A stretch of 64,000 nt of DNA. Source: Phoronis australis (Eukaryota > Phoronida > Phoronidae). A program made the position numbers and the translations under genes. Shown one piece after another: positions 1-24,600 of this stretch (within the stretch, counting starts at the first letter, position 1; each line of letters opens with the position of its first letter). Location of the stretch: assembly GCA_002633005.1 (NCBI GenBank), contig NMRA01000285.1:488970-552969 (forward strand). The letters are read 5' to 3'. The notes beneath the pieces were generated by a model. It had not been told where the DNA came from and searched no databases. It saw only the letters and a list, made by a program, of their open reading frames with translations.

Positions 1-1087
1 CATAGAAACTGGAATCCCGGTGAAAAACAGTTATCTCAAAAAGGTCGGGTTTTATTTTTCGGGCTGGTTAGCTGTTTTGAGGGTGCGAAGTCAGCTTTCG
101 ACTCTGGGTTATGTGTTTTACACCGGGGTTCCAATTTCGATGGAACACCTTGACATGGGATCAACTGATCACGGGTACAATGTCAACTCTTGTACACGTT
201 GATAATAATACATAGTTATGCAATATCAATTGCTACCATGACGATCGAGGCACAAAGTAGAGCCTGCTAACCGGCGGTGATGCCACATAGGGAAATCAAA
301 TGACCGATAAACTTTGTCATGGTGGCAGCAAGTTACAATCTGGTTAAGTACAGGTGAGTTATTATACATTATACATAGGCTTCTGTTTGACCCCTATGAA
401 AAACATTCTCATCTACAATGAGTAAGTTGTGTTTGGACAGTTTAAGTCTGCTTGGCACCGCTGACTTTTAACCTGTCAGATTAATGGCGGTGCAGTATGT
501 TTCCTATGTGAAAGAGCTGAGACGTGAAGCCATCAGACACTGAATTGCGGAGCATTTGCCATAAAATGTCTGTTATGAGTCTTTGCCACGAACGCTAGCA
601 TTTCATTCAGGTTTACAACGCAGTAGAGTGTTTCGTGTGGCATTTTACATTTGCGTTTGTTTCATGAAATTGCAAGTACCGGGTCACATGAGACAACTTG
701 GAGAACATGGCCGACTATGTTATTCGTCAACCCGTGAGTGCTTCAAAAGAAAGGACTTAATTGCTACATTTTCGTGGTAAGGCTAATTTAGGCCTACACT
801 TGTGACAAATAACTAATTACTAACCGTTTTCCAAATTTTGTATAGGTTTAAGTCAGACCTGAACTTCAAAAAAGACCAGACGTTTATCAATACGATTTCA
901 AATTCATATACATATATCAGGTGTCCCAAAAAGTGAGCTACTTTTTAGGACACCTGATATATCCTTTAATGTTCTGAGTTGTGTAAACAGGCAGCGGTAC
1001 CACTACGACTACCATTACTGCTGCCATTGTCACTGCCACTTAGGCGATTTTAGTAATATTACATTATTCAATCGCGTTTTACTACAG
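1..1087. other. No recognised gene upstream of GGT-A exon 1
   Basis: Besides the palindrome at 912-962 I see no convincing coding sequence. The true first exon of GGT-A may be here or outside the window. Reading frames up to 65 codons are present but lack recognisable motifs. Confidence 0.5.
912..962. repeat. Near-perfect palindrome, mariner-like end
   Basis: ATATATCAGGTGTCC and its reverse complement GGACACCTGATATAT flank an AAAAAGT / ACTTTTT inner pair around a short loop. The CAGGTGTCCCAAAA end resembles Tc1/mariner terminal repeats, and the outer bases are TA-rich. Confidence 0.7.
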
Positions 1088-13858
<12,771 letters not shown>

Positions 13859-14153
13859 TACTCGCTTGTGTACAAACATATCCTGCCAGATAGCAACGTA
13901 ATGCGAAACCGCATTGAAGATACCGATTGACTTAGAAAGATGGTACATGCCCGAAGACGTTTTGACTATGTTTTCCCCGGATTTCTCTTCTTTGTTCGAT
14001 TTTTAAATTTCGTGTGTGTTCATGTTATCGTAATAATGAAAAGCAGGGTGATGTCTACCGGCAAGTAGTAGCACAGGTCGTGGAGCACACTGAGTGCATG
14101 TGTAAACTGGGGTAGAGATTTATCTTACGCACAAAGATTAGCCTCTAGTGGTC

Positions 14154-14154
14154 N
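14154..14154. other. Single ambiguous base at a duplication edge
   Basis: A lone N falls immediately after copy A of the duplicated block. It may mark a scaffold join or a consensus conflict. Confidence 0.9.
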
Positions 14155-15324
14155 AAAAATTTTCTAGTGCATAGATTCAAACGTAACCCTGAATTAAAAC
14201 TCATGATATTATACGATTTTAGAGGAAAGAAGTATAAGAAACTTTAGTAACTTGAGAATCTCACCCAAGCGAGGCTATTTGCGTAGAAAGTGATATTTTC
14301 TTATCCCAAAGTCCATTCGGTACAGGCACGTAAAAATGTTGAACCATTACTATGAAAGTAGTTTTTTATCCTTGTCGGCAATATTGTTATGTAGGCAGCA
14401 ACGCGGCGATTTGATATAACACATATATTGGTTGATGATAATATTGGAATACTAACAAATAGGTCTGTGTTAGAGAGTCTTTTACTAACTGAGTGGAGAG
14501 TTCAGATGAATCGTATAAACAATCAACACATGGTTTTAATGTGTGGTCGGCACACCAGTACAGCAGACAATAGATCAACGCTAAGCTCCGCCCACGTGAC
14601 AGCCATATTTGTTTTGGTCGTCTGTCGTGCTTCACAAGTTCGAAAAAATGATTAAAATTACGCTGTAAACAAACAGGTATGTCACATTTTCTAATTATGA
14701 AGTAAATATCAGCTTTATTTCTAGTACTTCAACAAAAATTGGAACATAATGACCACGCATTCTGAACGAAATTTGATCTCAACTAAAATCGCGTGCCAGG
14801 GTTTTTTGATAAATGGACCAGATTTTTAGTTATTAGACGGAAAGTGACCAAATGACAAAACGTGGCGTGCTTGCCCCAACTCACACACAAAAATGCCACA
14901 AAATCAAAATCATAATGATTTTGTACATATATTTGGTATGGATAAGTAGAATATTGCGTAAGGAAACAGTTGATGATGATCCCTGTACATTTTGAAAAAA
15001 AATTCGAGGTAAAATTGGATTTTTTGAAAATTAAACAATACGATTTTTTGAAAAAACGAACTACAAAAAATTTGTCACTTTCAGAGTCATGTCTAACTAG
15101 TTAAAACTCCTTTTTTACTCATTTTAGTTAGGAATCTGGAGATTTGATCAGTGTATACACCTACCTTAAGACATTTTTCTTTTAGTTACAAATTTCAAAA
15201 AATCTGTCAACTGCTCTTCAGTTCCCACTAGGCAAAGCACGTCTCCTTATTTGAAAACATAGACCTGGCACATTTCTCTTATGTCACACTTCCAAAAGAC
15301 CTGAAACACAGTCAAACATTTAAT

Positions 15325-15685
15325 GAATAGCCAAATGGTGCACAACTTCGCTTTCCTGGCACGTTTCGGAGTATACCCCTCATTCTCAAAGGTACAGAAA
15401 CCAACATGATGTAAAGGACAAGGTAACAAGTAAAAGGTGTGAGACATGATAGGTCAATAACACAAGTGTAAACAAGCCTATACTCTAGACAATAACCTCA
15501 AAACGACGCGACACCAAGCTGATAGAGGCTTGTTTACCCTTGAATGTGTTATTGACCTATTGTCTCACACTTGCATGATCTTTTACGTATTACCTTGACC
15601 TTTACATCGTGCAGGTTCCTGTACCTTTGAGAATGAGGGGTACCTCGAAACATATCAGGAAAGTGTGTACTATTTCGCTACTTAT
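15325..15685. repeat. Fold-back (MITE-like) element in duplicated block B
   Basis: Same inverted-arm structure as 12915-13273, carried along in the second copy of the duplicated block. The arms face each other around a centre near 15490-15530. Confidence 0.75.
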
Positions 15686-16129
15686 ATCCGACATTTCATC
15701 TAAACAAAACAATGATATGCACTTGGGAAATGTTTACTAGGTAATTCTTTGAGCGCATGCTCGTATGCGGCCGAGAATTTGAAAGCAGTGTTGAAACAGA
15801 AGAGAGTTTATCTATCGCCTGTGTTTAAAAATTGTTAATCTGGCGATTTAAAAAAATCTTGCAATGTTCGTAATGAACAACTCTCACGTTAGCATCCCCA
15901 CTCGAAGAAGTGGATTCCCCATGATTTATTTAAAGGTATCTTTACGAATTTTTGCGTTCCAGACGTGTTTTTAGGCTGGGCATCTTGTCCAACCCTTGTC
16001 TGAACCTGTCTAGAGAATCGTAGACACGCGTCTCTTTAGTAGACTTTCAATGTTTGCAAGGCGATTGGTATAAGATACAGACAACCATTTTCTGTTTTGG
16101 GGCTTCAAGTTTTGTTTTTCTTGTTTTAG

Positions 16130-16279
16130 GACGTGATAACTGAACTTGAGAAGATGAGACATAACGTGTCCAACACCTACAGTCTGGGATCGTCGGTTGT
16201 GCAAGGCATTTTCGTGACAGACCAAGGCTTGCAGGCTTATTCAGACTTTAGAAAAGGCGGTCGACCAGACGGATATTGA
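16130..16279 (+). CDS. GGT: Duplicate GGT-A terminal exon, second copy
   Basis: This second copy of the last GGT-A exon is also 150 bp, with the same TTGTTTTAG acceptor, an open frame and TGA at 16277-16279. The only residue change I see is ELERM to ELEKM. Both copies could be spliced to the 11542-11655 exon, which ends in phase 0, so this could serve as an alternative terminal exon giving essentially the same protein. Alternatively it is an unexpressed duplicate, or an assembly duplicate, given the lone N at the end of the first block. Nothing downstream looks like further GGT exons. Confidence 0.7.
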   Translation, partial: DVITELEKMRHNVSNTYSLGSSVVQGIFVTDQGLQAYSDFRKGGRPDGY

Positions 16280-16573
16280 TACTCGCTTTTGTACAAACAT
16301 CCTGCCAGATAACAACGTTATGCGAAACCGCATTGAAGATACAGATTGACTTAGGAAGATGGTACATACCCTAAGACGTTTTGACTATGTTTTCCCCGGA
16401 TTTCTCTTCTTTGTTCGATTTTTAAATTTCGTGCGTGTTCATGTTATCGTAATAATGAAAAGCAGGGTGATGTCTACCGGCAAGTAGTAGTACAGGTCGT
16501 GGAGCACACTGAGTGCATGTGTAAACTGGGGTAGAGATTTTATCTTACGCACAAAAATTAGCCTCTAGTGGTC

Positions 16574-19500
16574 TGTGTTTTGAAAACTGAATCAGTATTT
16601 TAGTTCATATTTTCAAGAGCAAAAGGTCATCTGATTCCAACTGAAACATAAAATAGAAAAGGGCTCTGTCAATCAGTGAGGTAAATTACTGTAACTAACT
16701 ATATATTTCATACGAACAATGTGGAAATGAACCAATTTCGAGACCCAGTGGAATTTCAGTAACTGAGTCAATGTACCTCGCGAGTTCGCGGACATCATCC
16801 AAATCCTTGGGGAATACCACCATGCATTACAATTACGGTCATGTGGGACTCTAGAGAGTGTGCAAATTGCCTTCCTTCGGGACACCATATCTCAGTGAAT
16901 GCTGATTGGATACTAGTGAGACTTTCAGATACTGTATTCCATGCGTGTTTCTCCAAGATCTTGTCATGAGTTTTTTTAACGTGTTCCATTTTAATGCCGG
17001 GGATATAAAAAGTGGGACATTTAGGGTTTTTAGGAAGTTTGCATAGCATTAAAAGATAAGTGCAATTTAGAAAAAATTGAAATTTGTGATGGCTACGCAC
17101 TTCTGTAATTTCTATCAGGAAGAGCCTGATGATTAAATATAAATACATAAAATGCTAGTATCCTCCATTTACATTGGGTTTGGCCTTACAACCGTGGTAC
17201 AATACCGTTATTCAAAATACTACGTCAAGACACATTCGACTTAGCGATAATTGCCATGGAACTGATTACAATAGTATATACCGTAAAGTCGCGGGTTAAC
17301 ACCCTGAGCGCTTAAACTGGGAAACCCTGAGCAGGGGGTGGGCGATTACCCAAGCAATGGGCGCTTAAGCCGAAAATTGACAAAAAGATATGGGCTTATT
17401 ACAAGGCTTGGGCGTTAACCCGCGAGTTTACGGAACTCTCTACAGAGTGTGTGAACTCATTGACAAGGCGTCAATAAATCGGCTGGTGAAGCATGTCTTT
17501 GACTTAACGTAATTTACCATTCCACATATGTTTCACATCAAAAGAGAAGGCGATATTTGCGACACGTTATGAATATGTTTCTGTTTGACTTTGACTTCAA
17601 TGTCAATTATGACGTATATTTCCGAGCGTATTTCCAGCTGGTGTCTGTTACATACTTTTACATCCCAGAGGCACTTTGTCTTTTTGATCTCTGTTAAACG
17701 TTGGCATGTAATATAAATATCTCAAACTCGTCGAAAAAAAACCCTTGACTTTCGTTAGTAACGGATGTTTAGGAGCCAATATGACAAATGACTGCAATGT
17801 TTACCTATTCCTGAACCTGGATGGCTAGAATTAATAGCTTGATTGCTATGTCGAAAAGTTTAATAGTGTTTTTGGATAAATAAAACTCCGTTTAGTTGAG
17901 CGTGCTGCATGTCTTGACGTGTCACACAAGATTAATGAAAATTTTACTTCACACAGAGCTTTCAAGGCTAAAATCTAATTACTTGGGCGTAACAAAAATA
18001 CAACACCCAAGATAATAATTAGTCAAGTATTGATGTTTTACCACCCTTTATAAATGTGCGCTTTTTAAAATATATTAGAAATACGTTTTGCCCAACTGAA
18101 GTGATACATGGAAGGAGAGATTGAAACAAAAGGGCGAACTCGTCAGGCCTCGGCTGTTCAAAGTTGGGCAAAGATTTGGTTTAAGTTCAGCCAAGCGACG
18201 ACGATTCACGGCATACGCTACATATTCGAGAAAAAGGCGTGGATAGTGAGAAGGTAGTAACAACCGTTGATCTGTAAAACAGTTGTTGTTTTCTGTATCT
18301 GTCGCTTTTCCATTATTGAAAACGCGATCCTCGAAAAAGACGTACGAAGTTACGGAACCATTGGAGATTGTAAACAACTGTAAAAGGAAATGCACGCAAC
18401 AATATGGGAGTCAAGTGTCAAAAATGCTTTAGTTTTCGATTTGGTTCACCCGTGAGGGTGGTAACTATTGGCGTGTACCAAGAGACAGTTCTGGACCCAA
18501 CGCATCAGAAAACGGTTGGTACCTCAAATAATCGCTGTTTTTAATAAAAACATTCCATAGCTTTGGATTAGAATGAGTTTTTTTGAAACTTCCCAAACCA
18601 CATTTATGTCGTGTTACAATCGAAATTAGCCTCGTTAAGTTTTAAACAAAATTAATTACTTAAGTACATTTACACCACTTTGTATGCCCAAAGCAGTAAT
18701 GAGTCGCCGCTTAATGAGTCAGTAGAGCATTAAGCAATGGCATATACTTTTATTACGAGCACTTACGCGAATGTTTCTGGGGTTGGCTTTTTGTTGTAAT
18801 TGATAAATATTTGATTAGAGTTTGGCGGAAGAGAATGCGACTAGGAACATTGTTATGAGTTTCGTGTTGCCTAGGTTCGAAACGGAGAATATTAAGCTTA
18901 TGAAGCATCATAGCTACCAACTTGTTGCCCTCAAATTTCAAAAATTATGTGCACACCTACGGCGACGAGACGTTGAGCATCTAATCGCTCTCAACACGCG
19001 TTACATTTTAACTTCTTAAGCATGGGTTGAATCACTATATTCTAGGTGCGAAAGAATGCCTGAAACATTGACAACATAGGTATGTTGCTAATGACCAGTG
19101 GACAAATTTTCTTGTGGAAACAAAGCTTACCTAACGCAATAAGGAGATTCGTCAACTTCATTCTGTGAATTTCAAGGCATAGGGATTTCGTGCTATCCTT
19201 GGTACCGAATTCTTTTAAAAGGGGATAACAGCTAGCACAAGTTTTCCCAGTGTTTGTTTTATTGTAATATCCAGGGACACAGGCCATCTGCGTCGTATGC
19301 AAGTGCTCACAAAAATGACCAGGGGCATGTATACATTGCCTTATACGTGCGACATCGCAACAGGCCAGATTCACTCTACCTTATAGTACGAGTCGTAATT
19401 CGGCATGCCGGGGCATTCAAACTTGCAAGCAAAAAGGGCTGATTTACACTGTACACGCATAAAATTAAGGATATTTGACCTCGATGAAGCTTTTTGTATA

Positions 19501-21414
19501 AAAAACAAATTCCTGGTGTTAAACATTTCTCCACAGACGTGTTTACCGTACACAGGCACAAAAAATCTTGTAATTCATTCAGGGCCACACTATCTTGTTG
19601 TCCTCAAGTCTAGACAAATTTTTATCGAGTTCATGACAGTTATGTTGCCTTACATCAAAAGTTGGTTTTGACAGGGGCGTGAGTTCATTATTCTTTTAGC
19701 TGTTGGAAACAGCAAACCCCCTTAAAGAACATGATCTTGGGCTGTAAAAATTGTCTTGTGAGGGTTTTTGGACAAGAAGTCGGTAGCAACAGGATTTAAC
19801 ACTCAAAATGTGGTCGAATCCTCCAAACTGCACTCTTCCTCACATTAACAAGACGACATCTCGGCAAAATGTTAGAAATTCTTACAATTTACTTGATGAA
19901 ATGCCAGGTTTATACATAGGACGTGAAGACGTGTTAAACATTGCACAAGCAATCGCGACAGACAATAAATTTCTAAATAGTGTTCGAGTTAGCGTAAAGT
20001 GTTGACAATGCCAAACAATTAACATCGGATAGTCTTCTTTCCAAAGCGCAGTCCTTAACGGGCTGTCAGAAAATATTCGCAACTGACTCTTGACGTGCCA
20101 CTCTCTAGTTCACCCACACATCAGAAAAACCACACATTAACGAGATGTTGCGGACAGAGCTTGCCAATTATGCATACATGTACATCTCCCAGTTTCACCC
20201 AGCGTGTAAAACATGACGTAAGCGTTCATAGTTCAACTTTCATGCGACATATTTATAATTTCAAACCAGTAAATACTGCAGCTAACAAAAAATCTCAGAC
20301 ATACACATTCACCCAAAACCACAGTGCTTAGAGCAAGAACTATCGAAGCCTAGTGTCATTTTACAGTATTTTGCATGATGTTTTTCTACGCTCATAGACA
20401 CAAATTATGGCACCGTAACATAATAATGCTGGTTGCACCATTATACCAAATAATTGAAGAGCACATGATGGCGGCGAGTAGCGACATCTGAGATATAACT
20501 TCCAAACACGTGATGCATCTTTATTTGCTTGACAAGAGAGAGTTTTCGTCGCTTTCGACCAAAACAATTTGTTTTTAATGAAAGTAGAAATATATCTGTT
20601 GTGAGATACAGTGTCAATTTGTTGCTTGTTAAAGTACCATCTCTCCTAATACCTTGAAAACATCTACAATACAATTCTTTTTGTTTCTGTAAATTTACAA
20701 CATACCCCACGAGTTACAATAAATTTTAAGGAAGCACAAATCAATTTTATATGCATTGAAAAGGTCTTTGAGATATAAAACAAACTGGATGGTTACGGGT
20801 ACCAATAGTTCAATTTCAGAATTATCTTAAACGAATAATAATTTACATAGGTCTGTACAAAATTAATTTACATGTATGTGGGACTCGGTTGAATGCTTTT
20901 GAGAAGTCAACTAACGCAGGGTAAAAACTGGCATCCTTCTAGCTGACAGAAAATACTTAATCCATAGTCAGTGAAAGCAGGTCTCACAATGACTCGAGTA
21001 GAGCACCAGAACCAATTTTGGTTTTGGCCTAACACCTTCCACTTACGAATGACGACTTCGCTGGGGTTTTTTCATACTGGATTCTATACATGTACACAGT
21101 GTCAGTTTCCGTCATGACATTAAATTTGACCGTTTTATTTTTGGGGTCTTGTGGCTGATTATCAAGTCCTTGGTCTTTGCACATCAATGTAGATGTCACC
21201 TTATTATATGTTGCAAGATCAGTGTTGGTTATTGTTTGTATACGCTATAATTAACACCACTAGAATATTCTCATAGTGACTATAATCTGAATTCCTTTCA
21301 TTCTCATTCCCGAATCGCCTCAGTTGTTCATCTATCAACTGCGGCTATGCATGCTCCTCTTGTTCTCCTTTAGTCGCTCTCTGTTCCTTACTTTTTATGT
21401 TCCCTCTTCTTTAG
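16574..21414. other. Intergenic stretch between GGT-A and the channel
   Basis: Apart from the element at 17281-17433 I see no recognisable gene or RNA. The missing N-terminal exon of the channel should be here. No reading frame in it carries the HG motif, and short frames up to about 117 codons show no family motif. Confidence 0.45.
17281..17433. mobile_element. 153 bp MITE with CGCGGGTTAAC ends
   Basis: The ends CCGTAAAGTCGCGGGTTAAC and GTTAACCCGCGAGTTTACGG are inverted repeats about 23 bp long. The interior has further GGGCGCTTAAG / TGAGCGCTTAAAC pairs. No coding. Confidence 0.75.
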
Positions 21415-21633
21415 TCTCGGCCAACAGGCGCCACGTTCACGAAACAATACTAACTTCCGTTGTAGACTTCTCTGGGCAGTCGCTGTTGGTGCGGGAGTGT
21501 CGATTTTTCTTTATCAAGTCTCCGGCTGTCTTCAAAACTACCACGCCTGGCCGATGAGCGTGGACATTACGATCAACTACAATGATACCATCAAGTTTCC
21601 GGCTGTAACAATCTGCAACCAGAATGCCTTCAA
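21415..21633 (+). CDS. Channel exon: first membrane segment and start of extracellular domain
   Basis: The acceptor is TTCTTTAG and the donor GTAAGA at 21634. It reads RCRLLWAVAVGAGVSIFLYQ, then a short linker and VDITINYNDTIKFPAVTICN, the conserved start of the finger/palm region including its first cysteine. The exon needs an upstream coding exon because it opens mid-codon. I searched 16.6-21.4 kb by eye for the HG motif and did not find it. Confidence 0.85.
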
Positions 21634-24600
21634 GTAAGACAACTTTTTATATGTATCGCCATCCTATTCAACATCGTAACAAGCAATTCTACCCTTAAAT
21701 TACCAATTTTCTGCAGTATATCAACTTCTTAATTAGAAAGTAACACCAGAGTGATAAACGGTTTGTCTATTATGAGCGACTTCATTAACACTCACGATGT
21801 TAAATGCTAATGAAGAAAGGGGTATATTTTCTTCTCTGAATAGTCCGAGAATAGAGCGCTGTTCCCACGATGTGACTGTACAGTCATTGGGCGGCGCACC
21901 ATAGGGGGCTGGGGGGCTATAGTCCCCACTTTTTTCAGTGATGTGCCGCCCATGTAAGCTATATGCATTCGTATGCAGCCAGCAATATTGTTTCACCAAC
22001 GACACCTAGTGAGTGTAGTGTTCTTCAACCTCAATCATCTTTATAATACAAACAAAAGAAAGTAATTTTATTTTTGCTAGACTCACCAAGGTCCATGAAC
22101 TGGGTTGGCATCAGATGATCCAGGACTTGTTCGACAGTTCACGCGTGTTTTCTAATGTTGAAAAATACAAGGACCGCAACTTGACAACAGAGGAATTGTG
22201 GACTTGGGCAGCTCATGACAAGAGAGACTTGATAGTTGAGTGAGTTTTCGCGGGTGCCATTTCTCAACGCTTACCGAACCATTGGTTTTGCTTTAGGTAC
22301 AAAGTTATGACAATTGGCACTCACGTAAGTGACGTTCTCCGGCCCCCTCCCGACGACCCCTCACAAAGTCTCTTTGACTAATTCATCACGCGTATATTTC
22401 TTGGAGGGCTTGGTCCTACCTGTAATCCGCCTACGAATCACAAACCACGACCTTGAGTAAGCCACGGAGACGTTTTCAATGTATAGAGTGGTTTTCTTCA
22501 TTTCTGAACAGCCAACTAATCTCAATCTACTGTCGGAATATTAATTTCGAACTAATCGGGATGGCTTAATGTTACTTCATTATGTTATTGAGATGCCATG
22601 TTGCGACGTCGTTTCACAGCTATTTCTCAGTAGCACTGGGATTGATTGTAAAATCATTGTTTGCTAGCAGCTTCAATAATAAATGTTCTTTGTTGGACTT
22701 CAGGTGTAAATGGCGCGGCGAAGATTGCAGTGCGGACGACTTTGATTATATCATGACTGATCATGGAGTTTGCTTCTCCTTTAACTATAAGAACATCAGA
22801 AGTGGAAATGACGAGATAGTATCAGCAGGTTTGGACAGTCTTTATAACAGGAATTTCTGAGAAAACTCAAACCTCCTTGACTTAACAGATATCCGATAGG
22901 AGTATGTACATGTGACTTGAAGAGGGCTCATAGCGGTGCCGAAATCGCCTAACCTCTCGCGTTTGAAGATCCGAATCGTTGATAATTTCCAAGGGAAGTG
23001 GACAATTATCCCTAGTTTTTGTTATTTTAAAGTTTTCGAAATTATAAAATACTGTAATATAACAAAACGACATATCAGGCTCTCAAAGTTGGTGAACTCG
23101 AGTTCGAGTAAAATAACATGCATAAAAACCGGCTTTTACGTTATGCATCGCACGTATCCTTAAAATAATAGCGGATCAGGTTTTTTCTCAATTCGAGAAA
23201 TATTGCAAGCCAAATGCTTATGACCTCAGTTTCAAATCGCTAAGCTAGAACTATTTGTTCGCTCATCGCCTTCCGACAATTGAACATCAATACTTGCTAC
23301 CTGCTAGCGATGTTTGTCATCGCGAAACCTAGGCAAGAGGGAAACCCCCGGCTCTGAAACCGAGTGAGTGAGTTAGTAAATAAATAAAACGAATCGTGAA
23401 GTACTATTTTAAAGACTGTGGACATTGCGGGAGAAACTGGATTCGAAAATGGACAGCGAACGCGCGGCAAGAAAATTTAAAACAAACAGCTACGAACCCT
23501 ATCGGTGTTCGAGGTCAATAACATTTCAGCTTCCGCCTTCTTTAGCTTGGCCTTACTCTCTCCTTTTCCAGGGCCCTTGTACTTAATCTATTCTCCACCC
23601 AGATTCAGTTGCACTAACATAATTGCTATATCCATGTAAAACATACGGTTATCAGTCGAGTCCAAAAGAATTAGGCTAACTGTGGTTACTATTAGGGAGG
23701 TTCACCACTCCAAAGGTTCATTACTCCGAAATTTCAATATTGTGAAAGTTTACACTTGTTGAACAGATTAGTGTTAATTTTCCCGGCATGATGGCCTGGC
23801 CGACATCGTCAATACCCGTTGTCAAAGCAATTGCATTTTTAATGAAACGAGAAATGATACGAGTACAATGAAAGACTACATGTACATGTACATCATTCCA
23901 CAAGCGACATTGGAAACAAATGACGAGATAAATGAAAAAAAGTTGTTACCGTAGCCATTGATGAATTTCAAACAGGAACAAAGCCTGGGGCACGGGGATA
24001 TTTTGTATCAGGGTTGTGCTCAACCGTCGGCTTTAAATTTGAGGCGACTGCAGTGTATTTTGGGAAAGCTAAAAAATAGACACGCTTATTCAAAATAATC
24101 AAAACTTGGTGAAAACTCTAAAATCTTCCATCCTTTCTATTCATAACCAACTTAAAATTGTACACAAGAAAAGTTTCGTGAATTTCTTCTGTTTGCTAAC
24201 ATGGCAAATGTATAAAAACGAGCTGTTGTAACCAACCAGTGCTTGTCATCAGAGCTAATTGGGATGGGCCAGGAATCAACAGTCGCTTAATTTTATCTGC
24301 AAATAGTTCCTCCGCGGCTGAATACGTTAAATAAAGTCGGAAAAAATGAGTGGCAATGAATGGCTTTACAAGATGTTAGGGGCAAATGCAACGCAAGTCG
24401 CCGCAATGACTACTATTCTGTTTGCTTTAAATTGTCGTGAATACAGTATCTCGTCTGTTTGCTTTAAAGTGTCGTAAATACAGTATCTCGTTGCCAGTTA
24501 CTTGCAAATACAGCTACAGTATGGGAACGAACGTCACAGTGATTCCTGTTAAGTTAGTTTCCGTTTCACGTTTGCTGCCGGCCTGGTCACAGGGGTACGC

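Larger units (their letters stand above)
15166..16573 (+). repeat. Duplicated 1.4 kb block, copy B
   Basis: Direct repeat of 12753-14153, in the same orientation. The sequence just outside the block differs between the two copies on both sides. About 1 kb of unrelated sequence (14155-15165) separates them. Confidence 0.88.

Noticed and set aside
19808-20005. Small frame at 19808-20005 as the channel's missing N-terminal exon
   Set aside because: No HG motif, no suitable donor phase, and no similarity to DEG/ENaC N-termini.
23870-23895. TACATGTACATGTA palindromes here and at 28140
   Set aside because: Short simple palindromic repeats common in invertebrate DNA; no further structure around them.
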